A stretch of DNA of 64,000 bases from Ulva prolifera (taxonomy: Eukaryota > Chlorophyta > Ulvophyceae > Ulvales > Ulvaceae), in NCBI GenBank assembly GCA_023078555.1, contig CM041201.1, positions 2,301,713-2,365,712 of the forward strand, in the 5' to 3' direction. The position numbers were made by a program, and so were the translations under genes. Under the pieces are notes generated by a model. That model searched no databases, had not been told where the DNA came from, and saw nothing but the letters and a program-made list of their open reading frames with translations. This document shows positions 41,601 through 53,834 of this stretch, piece after piece. The first letter of the stretch is position 1. Each line of letters opens with the position of its first letter.

Positions 41601-43501
41601 GTGGGCTCCTTGGACCCGCCGATAAATGCCAGTGCATAGCACGACAGGTCAGTATTTACTAGAAATCCAGGCAAATCCATGCATTTCAGGCCAACCACAG
41701 TCGTCGTCGCCCTCCCGTGGGCGTGCAGCTGCACTCCATCAACAAAGAGTGCAAACAACAAGGTAAGCGTGTCTCCATCCCCTGTCATGATCTCATCACT
41801 TGGGTCTGCGTCCACTGAATCATCCTGGGCGTGTGCCCCTGATGACTGTGCCCGCATGGGGGACCCCCCCATTCCTGCGCCTGCATCTGCCAGAGCCTCT
41901 GCTTCAGGTTTTTGCATCGCAGATATGGCTCCACCGTGTTTGCCGTCTAGGTGATGATAGAAATCCGAGTCCAGAAATGCTCGTGTACGGGTCCCAGCAA
42001 ACCTTGCGAATGTTTCAACTCCAAACAAATGATTGATGACATCCTCCAACTTCAAGACGTAGGCACTGCACACCAAGCGGCACAGACTGCACAAGCTGAT
42101 AGAGTCCCGATCACCTTGCGTCAGATTTACATGAGACAGTACTATGCACACGTGAGTCGTCCGAGACAACACACCTTCGGGCAGCTTGCAACTGCCGGTT
42201 GCGCTTCAAATACCTGAAGTTCCCGCACCGTTTGCATCTTTCGCCTTGCCTCTTCAAGCGGTCCCCCGGTGGAAGCTGGGGCCCATACAGAGATGGACAT
42301 TGACCATTGTTGCACATATCCCAGGCATATGCATCTGGACTCTGAATGCAAAGTAGCCCATCGACAATGTGTTGGGACCTGCAGAGGAGGTCGTGGATGT
42401 GCCCGTGAGAGGCATGATACATGCAAAAGTTGCGCAGATTACAGCACTAGCACAGTAGTGGCGCACTTGGGCATATGATTGACGGCACCGCCCAGTAGTC
42501 CTCCGTAAGACAGCAGCCTGCAAATGTCGTCCATGCACCGGCCAGTCATCCCACCACGCAGCTTCAAAGACGCAAGACAGAAGCAAGCTTGGCGGATCGT
42601 CATGTCGCTGCCTGTAGTGACAAGTTCATCAGCATTAGCTTGGTACCACCTCACTGTGTGCATACGCGGTGCCGGTTTGCCCTCTCCCTCTTGTTCAGCC
42701 TTCATCAAAGCCATGCGATCCCGGAGCTCTTCGCCCAGAACCTCCAAAGACATATCGGAAGATATCTGCAAGCCCGAGTCCAAGGCGGCCCGCAACACGC
42801 CACCAACATCATCACCACCTCGGAGGCGGCCATCAACATCACTTAATGCCAGTAGGTCGGCAATGGTCTGCATGATAGCGAGAATGCAGTCGCTTGAAAT
42901 GAAGTGCACAGGCCGGATTTTACAGACCACTGCAGAATACAAAGGAGAGCCATCAGTAACACACCGCAGTGATGCTGCCCTCCTCCGACGCGGTCAATGA
43001 TGAACTGCTGTACTGATCCACCTCATCTTCCTCATCAACCTCCCAGACGTACGTTTTCACGTCAATGACATCAGCATCAGACTGTTCAGACAGAGTGACT
43101 GTGGGAGGAGGCAAGAGTGGCCCCTCTGCTTCGTCTTCATTGTGCACTGCAGCTGGCGGAGTTTCCAACCGAAAAACACATTGGTCCTGGGGACTCCTGT
43201 GGATGTCGACACCAAGTGCATCTGTTCCACCGGACGGTGAGCGCTCTGCCACACCCGTGGTCTGTGTTGCAGCACCGACTGGGCTCGGCGGCACCCACTT
43301 GCATACCCTCGGTGTAATCACATTTGGCAGTGGATACGGGTTGCATCCGTTAGCAAGGCCCGCAACATTTTCGGCGTGGTAACCAGCCCTCAGATGCCGA
43401 GTGAGATTCTTCGTATACTTCAGCGGTATCCCGCACGCCTCACAGAAAAACCAGCCGTGATCTAACTCTACGAACGCGTCTCGAGCGCGTTTTTCAGACA
43501 T
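38648..43501 (-). CDS. TNP2-superfamily DDE transposase with N-terminal C2H2 finger
   Basis: Exons in order on the minus strand. 43501 to about 42967: a zinc finger with C20, C23, H36 and H42, then an acidic stretch. 42930-42480: TIRQACFCLASLKLRGG..., the 'few hunters' segment seen before the catalytic core in this superfamily. About 42420-42190: a CxxC pair (GERCKRCGNFRY). 42092-41540: LFVDGVQLHAHGRATTTVVG, with the first catalytic Asp, followed by CMDLPGF and GGSKEPTN. 41343-41060: FAFADTPARRSWNL with the second Asp and GCDKCG. About 40960-40440: less clear. 40409-40182: HSILYSLVRGFLDLI and PSAFNRRPPKL. 40072-39450: MWSHLRTFTLYFLHY and EDWGERLVRRTKSRI with the likely third acid. 39412-38648: the C-terminal region (HYGSFVVRT..., PCVYVPDPDGDMFI). 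It cuts and pastes its own element. Exon joins look plausible, so it may be intact, but several borders are approximate. Family choice among CACTA, KDZ and Plavaka is open. Confidence 0.75.
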
Positions 43502-44699
43502 TCGGCCCAGCTATATTGGCGATGACAGTTCACGCGATGAGCCCATGCAGTGGGTTAAACTATGGAGCATACTCCGGGGTCCCTGACCAGACACACTGTA
43601 GCACGAGGACGACGTCGACGAAATTTAAGGGGTTAAATATTAACGAGGCCATCATGTGCATACTATTATACGAGCAGCATTTCCCCTCAGAGAGATGGTT
43701 CGAGATGCACGCCCATCAAATCCATGCATCGAGAGTTATCAAGACACTTGAAGTCATGCGGACACCAATCCAAGGCTACAGATTCAATTCGACATGAGCG
43801 TGCTGAACGAATCTGATCGCAGTCAATCGTAGCAGCAGATCGTCAAAACTGCAACTGCGTAAAAACACTCAGGTTGACTAACGTCTGCGGCTGATGAGTG
43901 AGTACGTGAATAGACGTGCAGACGGCAAGGCCGAGTTTACGCCAGGCATCCAGGTCAATCGTACAAACGCATTCCTAAGCATGCCAAGCAGCTGAAACGG
44001 ATGTCAAAGATCCACGTCCACATGCTGCTCACGATTAAACGTGGCTCACGACGCGAAATGTGCACCTTCTTTGTCCCTGCATGGTCTGATACTCGATAGC
44101 GCTCGCCGAGGAGCCCATGTAATACGCACTTGGGCTTGATCACATCGGGAATGCACTAGAGCATATATACGGCCATTCAGAAACCTCCCGCGGCAGTGAT
44201 CAAGCTCACCATGCCCACCACAATGCCCCACACCTCCCAGCTGCACTCACCCATCCACGTGGGTCACTTCGGACACCCACGCGGCAACCGACCACTTAAG
44301 TGTCCCCAGCACGTGTCCATTGGGGCACATGTTGGTGTCTGGCATTCAGGATCCTGTATAATGCGAAGTTGGTCGACAGGTGCTGGGGTTTCCGGCCGGG
44401 CCCACCCACAAGACGCTCACCCCCGGATCTGGCTCACTCACAGCATGGGCCATTGACACCCCTCACAACACCTGAAACACCCACCAACGCACATCAGCGG
44501 TGTCTACAATAAATCTACGCACCTATTAGCACCCAAAGGGCATGGGAATAGCATTAAATCAAGCATTACACACTCAACACAGAAGTTGCCATATGGCACA
44601 CCCGCAAACGGCTCACCCACTTATATGGCCCACCTGGATGAGCACAAAGTGGCATATGCCCTGTGTTCACCACAATCTGTCAGCTAGCTACTAGCTGAA
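43502..44699. other. spacer upstream of the transposase
   Basis: Presumed promoter and outer end of the transposon. No gene recognised; no CACTA-type end was found by eye. Confidence 0.4.
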
Positions 44700-46970
44700 C
44701 TGCAGATCCCATGGCACTGCGCAACTCGACGATACATAATGCAGTACAACATGAATCCTTGTTGAGACGCGCAGTGTCATGGATTCCGAGTGCCGCATCA
44801 TGTCAGTGCAGCTTCAACACGCACGCATGAGACACAGGGCGACACATGCAACCACATGGACAAAACACGGAAATGTTCTACCCTGCCATGCACAAGGCCA
44901 TGCGCCCAGATGGCTTGATGGTGCCGTGCCTTGATGTGGCCCTGGCCCTATGGATGCTGGGGCAGTCCATGGCAAACGCCGCATGCACGCAGAACGCACC
45001 TGCCGCTGGTGCCCGAGCCGAGCGCGGCAGTGGCCGCAACTCACGCAGGGGCGCCTGAATGGACTGCCCGGCTTCGTGTGCACTTGGAGGTGGCTCCCTC
45101 TGGGTAAGGGGGCGTCGGTGGGGGCGGGAGTGTGTTGGGTGGAGCGCCTGTCAGACAGTGGCTATAGATGGAGGATCAACTGCAAGTGGGGCTGGAGGGG
45201 ACCTGCAGGGCACCAGATGGACGAATGTGGCACGGCCTGTCACCATCACCACCACATTTGGCATCAGCATACATCATAGCGGATGCCGATTCTTAGATGG
45301 ATCCACTGAGCCTTTGATGCCGTGGCTGAGTTGCCAAGACTTTGCCTTGGAGACTTTGCACTTCAGATGCATGCGCATGTGGCGAATGTACACACACCTG
45401 CCAGCGGGCGTCTTCAGGAAGACCAAATGTGGCTGAAACGTAGACTGTGGTTGTGGCTGCCTCAGTCTGGCACGAGGGCCTGCACGGGCAGCTGCAGTCA
45501 CCAGCTGCACAGCCCGATGCATCACAAATGCAACTGACATTGTGTTGCAATGTAGTGAGAAGCCCAAAAAGTATCGACCCCTTGCAAATCTCGCCTTGCC
45601 GCCGCACCGGTATAGTGTTAAAAGTCAGAACTGTCAGCGTTGCATATCTCACAGATGATAGATGTCCTATGCCAATGCCAGTGGGTGTTTTTGGTACATG
45701 CATGTGCATATGCAGACTTGGCCAAAGCTCCAACAAGACCTTTGCTGCCATCGTGATGCATGGGGACGTGCTGGGAGGGGCAGGGTCAACATGATTTGGG
45801 CAGCAAACACTGGGGCAGGCAGCCGCCCAAGCAGCCTGAGCGACACACAGTGAGGGGCACATCTTGGGCACATCTTGGGAGCGGCCGCGTAAATACTACT
45901 TGGACAGTGACCGAGCAGCTGCACAAGCCGCCTGAGCAACAAGCAGATGCCCCAGCAAACACAACACAGCCGTGCATCTTGGGAACTGCAACGGACCGCA
46001 GGCAAACCAGCCTGAGCTGCTGAGCAACAATATCGCAGGGTAAAGGCTGAATGATGCGAGCTATGATGCGGTGGTGTGATGCAGGCACCACCGTTTCTGA
46101 CATTGGCAGGATAGGTCAGGAGTGAGCTGAAGGCGGATTGAGAGTCTCGATTTTAGACCTGCTTTGTCATGTGGAAAGCAGTGCAGAAGAGGCGGTCACG
46201 CATGCATATATATCATGCCACCAGAGTTCAAGGGTCAATGAGTCAATCACCGCAGATCGGTATGCGCAAGGACTCGCTGAGCGGGCAAACTGTGGAATGA
46301 GTGTGAGGGCGCGCCCTGCGGCTTACCTCACCGCGGGTTGAGCGCGGTGCATGCGCGCGTGAATCAGCTCTCGACAAAATATACATCAGATATCCGAGAG
46401 ATGAAAGCAGTCACTCTGGCGCGTCATTCGCATGACTCCCATGCTCGCGGCAGACCTGCTGTACAGAGCTCTGTAGGCTCGAGCCTACTACAGACAGAGC
46501 GACATCATCCGAGATCGATCGAGACCCACGACCGTCGGACACGTTTGCAAGCTCACCTTGGTCACTTGCAACGGCACAAAGCTCGCTCAGCGTGTGACAG
46601 CACCCCGCGGTGTGGAGTCCTGGCCATGTGCATGCCAATGTTCAAGTTGTCGACGCGACGATGATGCTCCAGCCGGCAGTGAGTGAGAGTGCGCATATAC
46701 AGAAGCGAACACGGGGAACAAACTTGTGGAGCTCAGCTGATACTGAGCTCAGGAAACACGGTGTACCCAGCTATGGTGCCACAGGGATGAGACTGTGGAC
46801 GCCGTCAACGTCGTGCAAGAGGTCATCAAGGCAGGTGTGACGTGGCGCGCCGAACTTGAAGTAGCCTGGCCTAATGAGCTTGGTTGGCAGCTGTCTACTG
46901 AGCCTGCGGAATGTGCTTCCATATGAGCTGCATTGACGCATGCATGGTGTTCCACCGTGTGCCATGGTCA
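44700..46970. repeat. R block, old diverged copy
   Basis: Short islands keep the R-block order: ACATTTGGCATCAGCATACA near 45260, GTGGCTGAAACG near 45430, the run TCATGTGGAAAGCAGTGCAG near 46168, GGCACAAAGCTCGCTCAG near 46572. Similarity is far lower than among the other copies, so this is the oldest copy seen. No gene. Confidence 0.55.
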
Positions 46971-46979
46971 ATCATGATG

Positions 46980-48470
46980 TCAGTGCACACCTGCTGGGTT
47001 TTTTGAGACAGATCAGAGATTCCGTGGTGTATAGCATAGTGCATTATAATTAGTTAGCTGCAACATGGATCTGTCAGCCACCTACTAGCTGACGTCAAGT
47101 TACAGATCCCATTGTACTGCGCTACACTCTACGACTTCACTATCCTGTACTCAGTAGGCTATACCGTGGATCCATCGCAGGTCGCGCCATGATGCGATTG
47201 TGCCACGCATTTTGCAACTGCAGCACGAGCTCAACGCGAATGCACGCGAGGCAGTGTTTTCGTAGCTAGTCGTAAGTTAGTGCTGCCATCGCTGCAGTTA
47301 GTGCTGCCACAACATACACAGTCCAATGGATTGAGGACGGATTAAAAGCTACCCCCTGCGTTTCAGGAGGTCGTGGGTTCGATTCTCCGTGCGCTTTGGG
47401 GAATCGAAACAGCCGTACGTGACCACCTCGCTTAGCACAGGAGGAGGCCCTGTGAGTTGCGTATGGTCGTCTGAGGGGGGTTTCCAGGTGGTTTACCCCT
47501 TCGGCATATGTGGTCCCGTTAACTCGGAGTTGTAAATGTCCAATAGGATACGGCTCAGTAAATTCATATTTACTTTACTTTTACACATAGCCTGCCCTGC
47601 CATGTGCAGAGCCATGCATGATGACCAGATGGCTGCACGTTCCCGTGGTGTGATGCCACCCTGAGCCTAGTCCCGCTGCGGCAGTCCACCGTGCACGCAT
47701 GCGTGGAGAACACACCTCACGCTGGGGCCTTGGTTAAGCGCGGCAGTATCCAGAACTCGCGCAGCGGTGCGGGGGGGGGGGGGGGGGGGTGGGAGCCCAG
47801 CTCAGTGTGCACTGGGGATGTGGCTCCCTCTAGGGAACGCGGGTGTGGGCGGGGGCAGGAGAGCTTGGCGTGGGGCGCCTCTTGAGGCGGTACTACGCTA
47901 GTAGCGGCAGATGCAAGACCAATTACTTATGTGCAATTGGGGTTTGAGAGGGCCTGCACACACTGCGGCAGTCAGCGGCACCCCCGGCGCCGTGGCACAG
48001 ACATGTGTCACAGTGTCTGCAAAACAAACACTTGTGGCACCGTGCTTCGCCACCACATCTGGCATCTCACAATATCATGGCGGATGCATATCCCAATTGC
48101 AAGATGGATTGCACGCTGCAGCGAGCCCCTGACACCGTGGCATATCTCCAATGGCTGGCGGCACGTCTCCAATGGATGGCAGCAGCACTGCAACGACTCA
48201 TTCCTGCGCAATTCAAAGTCATGGCGTAGCATGTTAGCAAATACACTATGCCGCTTTGCAGACACACGTGCGCATGTGGCGGATGCATGCACACCTGATA
48301 ATCGTCGTCTTCCAGTTGACCAAAGTTGTGGTGGAAACACGTCTTAAAGCGCTGTTGTTTCAGTGTGGCATGTGGGGGAGGTTGGGGTTCAGATTGGCTC
48401 ACCGCAGTCAAGGGACAGAGGCTGGCACTGGTGGGCTCTGGAGGCAGTAGCTGCAGGTGCAGGACCACGT
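46980..48470. repeat. R block, second unit, first part
   Basis: Starts with the same run as 27553 (TTGAGACAGATCAGAGATTC). It carries a SINE at 47321-47582, a G run of about 19 at 47771-47789, and a partial extra copy of the CATCTGGCATCTCAC segment (47930-48350) in tandem with the next part. No gene. Confidence 0.7.
47321..47582 (+). mobile_element. tRNA-derived SINE insertion
   Basis: About 262 bp interrupt the R block exactly where copies at 27806 and 9193 read straight through (TACACACAGCCTGC). The insert is flanked by TACACAG (47315-47321) and TACACATAG (47582-47590), a likely target duplication. It has an A-box-like TGGATTGAGG at 47328 and a B box GGTTCGATTCT at 47376, the spacing of a tRNA gene, and a tail TTTACTTTACTTTTA. 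It does not fold as a proper tRNA, so it is called a SINE. Confidence 0.6.
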
Positions 48471-49350
48471 GCGAGTTGGGGTTTGAGAGGGCCTGCACAC
48501 GCTGCGGCGGTCAGGGGCACCCCGGCCGCCGTTGCACAGAAGAATCGAATCTGGCAATGCGGTTTTCCGCCACATTTGGCATCTCAATGCATCATGGCGG
48601 ATGCACATCCCAATTGCTAGATGGATTGCACGCTGCAGCGAGCCCCTGGCGCCATGGCACAGCTGCATTGACTGGCGCCACCACTGCAATCTCATTCCTG
48701 CGCCATTCAAAGTCATCCAGTGGCCTATTTACAAGTACACACAACACACTATGCCATTTTGCGGGCACATGGGATGTAGCATTGCACACCTGGAAATTGG
48801 TGTCTTCCAATTGACCAAAAACGTGGCCGCAGCACGGATTGAAGCGCTGTTGTCTCGGTGTGGCGCGAAAACGGGAGGGGCGGTTCGGAAAGGGTCGGCA
48901 CAGTCAAGGAACGGAGACAGGCCCCGGTGGGCTCTGAGATGGCCTAGCCAGGCAGCCGCAGTCCTGCAGCATCACACTCTCGAGTGACACTGTGTGGCAG
49001 TCTAGGGACGTGCCCTCTGTTGCGTTGCATTCTTGCAAGTCTCGCGGTGGTGCGCCGCATCACCGATACATCGACAGCGCCGCCGGCACTGCAAGAGGAA
49101 CGCTGCAGCGCGGACGTGACAGGCACACGGCGATCGGGCCAGAGTGAACATGCATGAATCGGACAGCAAACAGGCAGGCGCCCTAGCACCCTGAGCGACA
49201 TGCAGATGCTGTAGCAATCGCGACACATCCACATCCTGGGGCTCCGTTGTGACTGAATTCGAAGGGGACACACTCAGCGGAGGTGCTGACTCACTGCTAG
49301 GGGTTCTCAACTCACTGCTGAGCAGCAACATTGCAGGGCCCAGATCGCAG
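48471..49350. repeat. R block, second unit, core part
   Basis: Near-identical to 9540-10400 and 60290-61150, including CTTCCAATTGACCAAAAACG and GCAGCATCACACTCTCGA. No gene. Confidence 0.85.
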
Positions 49351-50810
49351 TTGCATGCGTCTACACAGGTCGTCGCTCATGCGTATGAGCGCCTCCGTAT
49401 GAGCGGCCATATGAGCGATACGTTCACCATGTTTGGGTCGAACAGCTGACCTGGAGAATGTGGCATCACTGGAAGCACGACAGAAGCTGGCTTGTGCGGA
49501 TGGTTTCGTTGTGGTCACGACCTGGTCCTGGCTAGCATTTGGCTTGGCATGTATCTCGTGGACGTCGCAGGCTCCTGAACAGCCTGTGCAAAAATACCTG
49601 ACTGCCGCTGCGCACTACAAGAACGACTGTTGCAGGAACAGGCCTCCGGAACGCTATTTTGGGAGCTGTTCCGGGGGCAAAGTGTCGTGTTCAGCGACTC
49701 TCAAACAAAGTGTGGGAAAGTGCCCTGCAGTGGTGTCGGCGTGAGAACATCGTGGGAGGTTGTTGCAGTTGTATGCTGCACGCCCGCATGAGAATTCTTG
49801 TAGCATGCGTGACTGCCGCTTTGTTCGCGGTGCCATCTACCGACTCTCACGACCGCATCCAGACCTGACTGATGTGAATCTTGCGGTAGGAAGTGTGATC
49901 TACGAGACGCAGAATACAACCGTTGCTGGTCAGCAGGGGGGTGGGCACTCGGTCTGCATGCACGTCCACCGGGAACGCGGGCAACTCAGAACGCTCTGGA
50001 ACACGCTTTAAAGAGCCATAGACTGAGTAGAACAACCTGAATCGGTCTGAAGCATTCTGGGTTAAACAGATTTGAATGCCCGTCGAAACGAGGGGTGTTT
50101 GATGAAAAGTGCTGTTTTGCCCAGCGCGGCTCAAATGACGTCAAATGGCGCCCAGCGCATGCCCAGTGTGCTTGGTGGGCCGAGAACACCTCGAAAACAC
50201 GATAATATGTGTCACTGGTGATGATTGATAAAGCAGCTAGTTGTCGAGTGTCCGTCTGACTTGACAGCACGACTCGCGACGACTCGCCAGCGTAGCCACG
50301 GCGAGCGACCAGCTCGCTGGGGCTGATCACCACGATATGGCATGTGTTGCTGAACAACATGTATGTTATCCAGTCTACAAAGCATTTGTGTCAATCGGCC
50401 GGAACAGGTTGATGAAGACACCATCCTGGCTTCGAGGTGAAAGCTCGATATCCAGACTCAACCAGCGCGAATTTTACCTGTCACTTTCCGATCAGTACCT
50501 GGTCTCTAGGCAAGAAGCAGTCCATTACTGGCCGTGGACCACTGGTTCTGAATTCACAAGACGCACAGGCCAAGCCTTCATCGTTGATCTGGCATGCAGT
50601 GCACAATGCCATGAGAGTGACGCACAACGCATGCAACTTTGGTGTTCCCATACCATAAGGTAAAACCTCTGTCACACTGCGATACATCACCCGTTGCACC
50701 AGAGCCATGTCTTGTGACCGTGCACAAACATGTCAGCACGCCTACATGTGCTCACACCTGGGGTTCTCAACTCACTGCTGAGCAGCAACATTGCAAGGTG
50801 CAGATCGCAG
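49300..50810. repeat. 1.4-kb insertion bounded by a 51-bp direct repeat
   Basis: GGGTTCTCAACTCACTGCTG... occurs at 49300-49350 and again at 50760-50810, whereas copies 1 and 3 of the R block have it once (10370 and 61112). The 1409 bp between hold no recognised gene, and neither inverted ends nor a tail were seen. Confidence 0.7.
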
Positions 50811-52425
50811 GTGTGTGATGCGGACATGGTTGGTTGTGATGTCGGCAGACAAGGCTAAAATCAGGGTCGATGCGGATTCAAAACTATATTTGGCATGTGG
50901 GAAGCAGTGTAGGACAAGCAGAGGTGGTCACGAGTGGAGCGTGTGCCATGCGTAGTTGGCTCTACACGCTCGTGCACGACGTGAAAGATTCCCTCGCAAG
51001 GCAGCTGAAGTTTGATCATCCGGTCAAGGCGGTGTCTATGTCCTGTAAAGCAAGTTTTCGTCTGAACCGAATCTGTCGACCTGGATTCGCGATCGGCCTC
51101 TGGAAAGCCAGCGAAATGTAGCAGAAGCCCGTGCGCGAATGAAGGTGTACATACATATACAAGAAAGGCAGCTAAGATGAGTGTTCCCGTGAGAAGTGTT
51201 ACAAGGGCAAAAGTGAGAAGTGTCATAAGCGGGGCCCCGTGAGAAGTGTGCCTGTCCCGCGCTACACCCGACGCTGGCCGTTTGGATCTGCTTTGGCTCC
51301 GCACAGCAATCGACAGAACAGCGTTGGATAGTCTGTTTCTGCCCAGCTTTGCAAGCTTTACAAAGAGGCACAGGGTGCTCGTCGTTCGTGACAAGCCAGA
51401 GTCCAAGGAACGCTGGACCAAATACCGCGGACCCATACACGTCAGGGCTCGATGTCTACGCAACTAAACAGTGCTGCACGATGACGGGACTGGGGGCGTA
51501 TCAGGAACGAGGCTTTGCGCGCGTGAAACCTCCGACAGAAGTTTAGCAGCTCAGCATACAACCTAAGAACAAGAGGAGCCATTGCTATATATGGGTCTGT
51601 TTTAAAGCTGTCACGCTTTATGCAGGGCTGCCGCGTGCACAGCTGCAGACACAGCGACAGCATATGCATACCATATGTACCGGGAGCGAGTCCCGCGGTC
51701 GCCAGGCAAGTTCAGAAATCGTACCTCGGTCAGTGTTGAAGGCACAAAGCTCACTCAGTGCGAGAGATCATCCCATCGGCCCAGAGCCACAGCCATCTGC
51801 GTGCCACTTTCCTCGACGATGTCAGTCGACAATGGGCGAGAGATAGAGCGCTCTAGAGCGCCGCTGCGTGAAGGAGCGAATAAGAAGTTTATGCATATGT
51901 AGCTGGTGAACACGGCACAGCCACATTTATGATGCAGCAGGGACGGCGTCGAAGCCGACGGCAACAGCCAAGTACGCTTGCGCCCTCAAGACGGGTTACG
52001 CCGCGTAAGTTACCAACTGACGCGGTGTGAAGTAGCGCCACAGTGCATGCATTGCGCTGACAGGAAGCTGTGCACTGTTGAGCGATCGCGGCAGGCTGCG
52101 TTGGCGTTGTGCCATGCAATGGCTGGAGCTCAGGACATTTGTTTGCAGGTGGAAGTCTGCTGCATGCTCCGCGGTTCCATTCGTGTGCTACACCAAGATC
52201 TTGAAACGTCCCAAGAATGCTGCAGCACTGCCAGCTGCATAGCCAGAATCGAAGTCTGGTCGGCTTCAAACTCATGTCACCCATTGCAATTGTGTGCACC
52301 GGTAAGGCACGTTCACCCAGGGCATAGCAACACCACCAACAGCCACCGACAACAAGGTTCGGGAAGTGACGTGCGTGCACAAAAGAAGGACATCAATGCA
52401 TGCACACAGCATGCGGCGCCTGGCC
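50811..52425. repeat. R block, second unit, distal part
   Basis: Matches 10440-11600 and 61190-62810. Relative to copy 1 it contains about 100 extra bases at 51530-51640 (CTCCGACAGAAGTTTAGCAG...) that are shared with copy 3, so copies 2 and 3 are closer relatives. No gene. Confidence 0.8.
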
Positions 52426-52435
52426 CACACGCAGC

Positions 52436-53824
52436 CTGGGTACGGTGCGGCGTGGGCCGGCGGGGCTGCGCGGCGGTGTGCCGGGCTGGCGTGGTGTGCT
52501 GTGGCTCGGGGGGGTGGGGGTGGGGTTTGGGGCTAGGGCGGCCCCGGCAATCGGGCGGCCAGGATGGGCGGCCTCAGGCAGCAGTGTGGTGGGCGTGGCC
52601 CTGTCGTACGGCGACGGGCGTTGTGGTGTTGGCGGTTGTGTTGTTGTGTTACAAAGGAAAAAGCCGGAGGGGCCGGTAGCACCGCCAGGACCGAAAGGGA
52701 GAGCACAAGAAACGCAATGCGCACGCAGCAGGAGAGTAACAGCCAACGCCAAGGCTCAACAAGCACCCCCACACTCCGACACACTACCACACGAACCAAC
52801 CCCCACACGCACCTCCACACGCACCCACCCCCAAACGCACCGACACCCTGACACCCACGCACCCACGCACCCGCCCGCGGCCCAGACCCAACCCCCAACA
52901 CACACACCCACACGCCAACACGCTACACGACCCCGCCGCCCGCGCGGCAGCGGCAGCCCCATGCAGCGGCCCGGCCGGCGCCCGCCCCACACGGAAACCG
53001 CCGGGGGCCTCCAGGACCCCCGCCCCAATGCCCCGACCAGGCCAGCCCCGAGCGCCGGAACAACACACACGGGGGCGCCCCCATCCGCGGACCCACCCGG
53101 AACGGAGCCCGCCCGAGGCGCGCCGTGTTCGGGGGTTGGGGCACACGGCAGAGGCATCACACGCCGCGTATCAGCGCGTCCGAGCCTGGGACGGAGCCCG
53201 GCCCGCGAGAGAGCGGCGAGGACGCCGCGGGCGGCTCGCCGCTCAGGCCGGATGGCCAGTGAGCGGCGAGAGATCATCACATGGGACCGTAAGTCCCGTC
53301 AGTACAGCCTTTCCCGCGTGACGCGCCATCAGCGGGGCAGCGGCGTGAACCTGGCGCGCAACGGCGCGGCAGAGCGTCGTGGAGATGTCGCGCATCGCAT
53401 TCTCCAGGTAGAGCCGCCGAGAGACCGCACCTGCCCCTGCAGCCACATCGGCGAGCCTGTTCAGGAATGCGAACGCCGCCGGGCCCACACGCCCGTATGT
53501 TTCATGCGACAGCGGGACCAAGCTGAGCCCTCCGACTCCCGAGCGGCCGTACTTGTCGCGCTTCCGCCGGTCGGCGGCTTCCGCCGAGGCGCCGTCGCGC
53601 AGCGCAGCCGCGCGAACGTTGGAACCAACGTCGTGTTGTTGTGTGTGGGCCGTGGGGTCTGTGCGTGCGTGTATGGGTGTGTGCTTGGCGGTCTGCAGGT
53701 CTGTGTCGTTTGCTGCGCCGGTGATGGGTTTTCTGGGCGTGGTGGGTGTCGCATGCGTGGGTGTCTACTTCGTCTGTTTGCATCTTTCGTGGTGCTGCCC
53801 GCCTTGCTGCCTTTGTCCTTGTAA
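52436..53824. mobile_element. inverted-repeat element, copy 2, with a retroelement-like coding fragment
   Basis: Flanked by CACACGCAGC at 52426-52435 and 53825-53834; the first unit has the empty site. The right end is the reverse complement of TTACAAGGACAAAGGCAGC; a related end in the other direction (TTACAAAGGAAAAAGCCGG) lies at 52648. The part at 52436-52647 corresponds to the inner part of copy 1 (12262-12490). On the minus strand, about 53640-53243, a frame reads RKRDKYGRSG, VPLSHETYGRVGPAAFAFLN, ENAMRDISTTLCRAVARQV, then a stop. The ETYG/'R.L..LCR.NA'-like pattern recalls the tail of non-LTR retrotransposon polyproteins in protists and algae; this is weak family evidence. Low-complexity plus-strand frames here are not genes. 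Confidence 0.5.
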
Positions 53825-53834
53825 CACACGCAGC

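Larger units (their letters stand above)
34557..43501 (-). mobile_element. TNP2-like (CACTA/KDZ/Plavaka-like) DNA transposon, coding region
   Basis: About 9 kb with two minus-strand multi-exon genes: a TNP2-superfamily DDE transposase (38648-43501) and an unrecognised gene (34557-37242). Base composition is less GC-rich than the duplicated units, and the region has no counterpart elsewhere in the window. Outer ends and target duplication were not located, so the boundaries are only those of the genes. Confidence 0.65.

Noticed and set aside
43502-44699. Terminal inverted repeat of the TNP2-like transposon
   Set aside because: I compared this side with 32870-34556 by eye and found no convincing inverted match, so none is annotated.
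47328-47400. tRNA gene
   Set aside because: The B box is good, but anticodon and acceptor stems do not pair and the unit continues into a SINE-like body and tail.
52400-53824. Plus-strand frame of 474 residues
   Set aside because: Low-complexity Pro/Thr/His/Arg composition from CACACC-rich DNA, spans the junction of an inserted element, and is not kept in the other copies.
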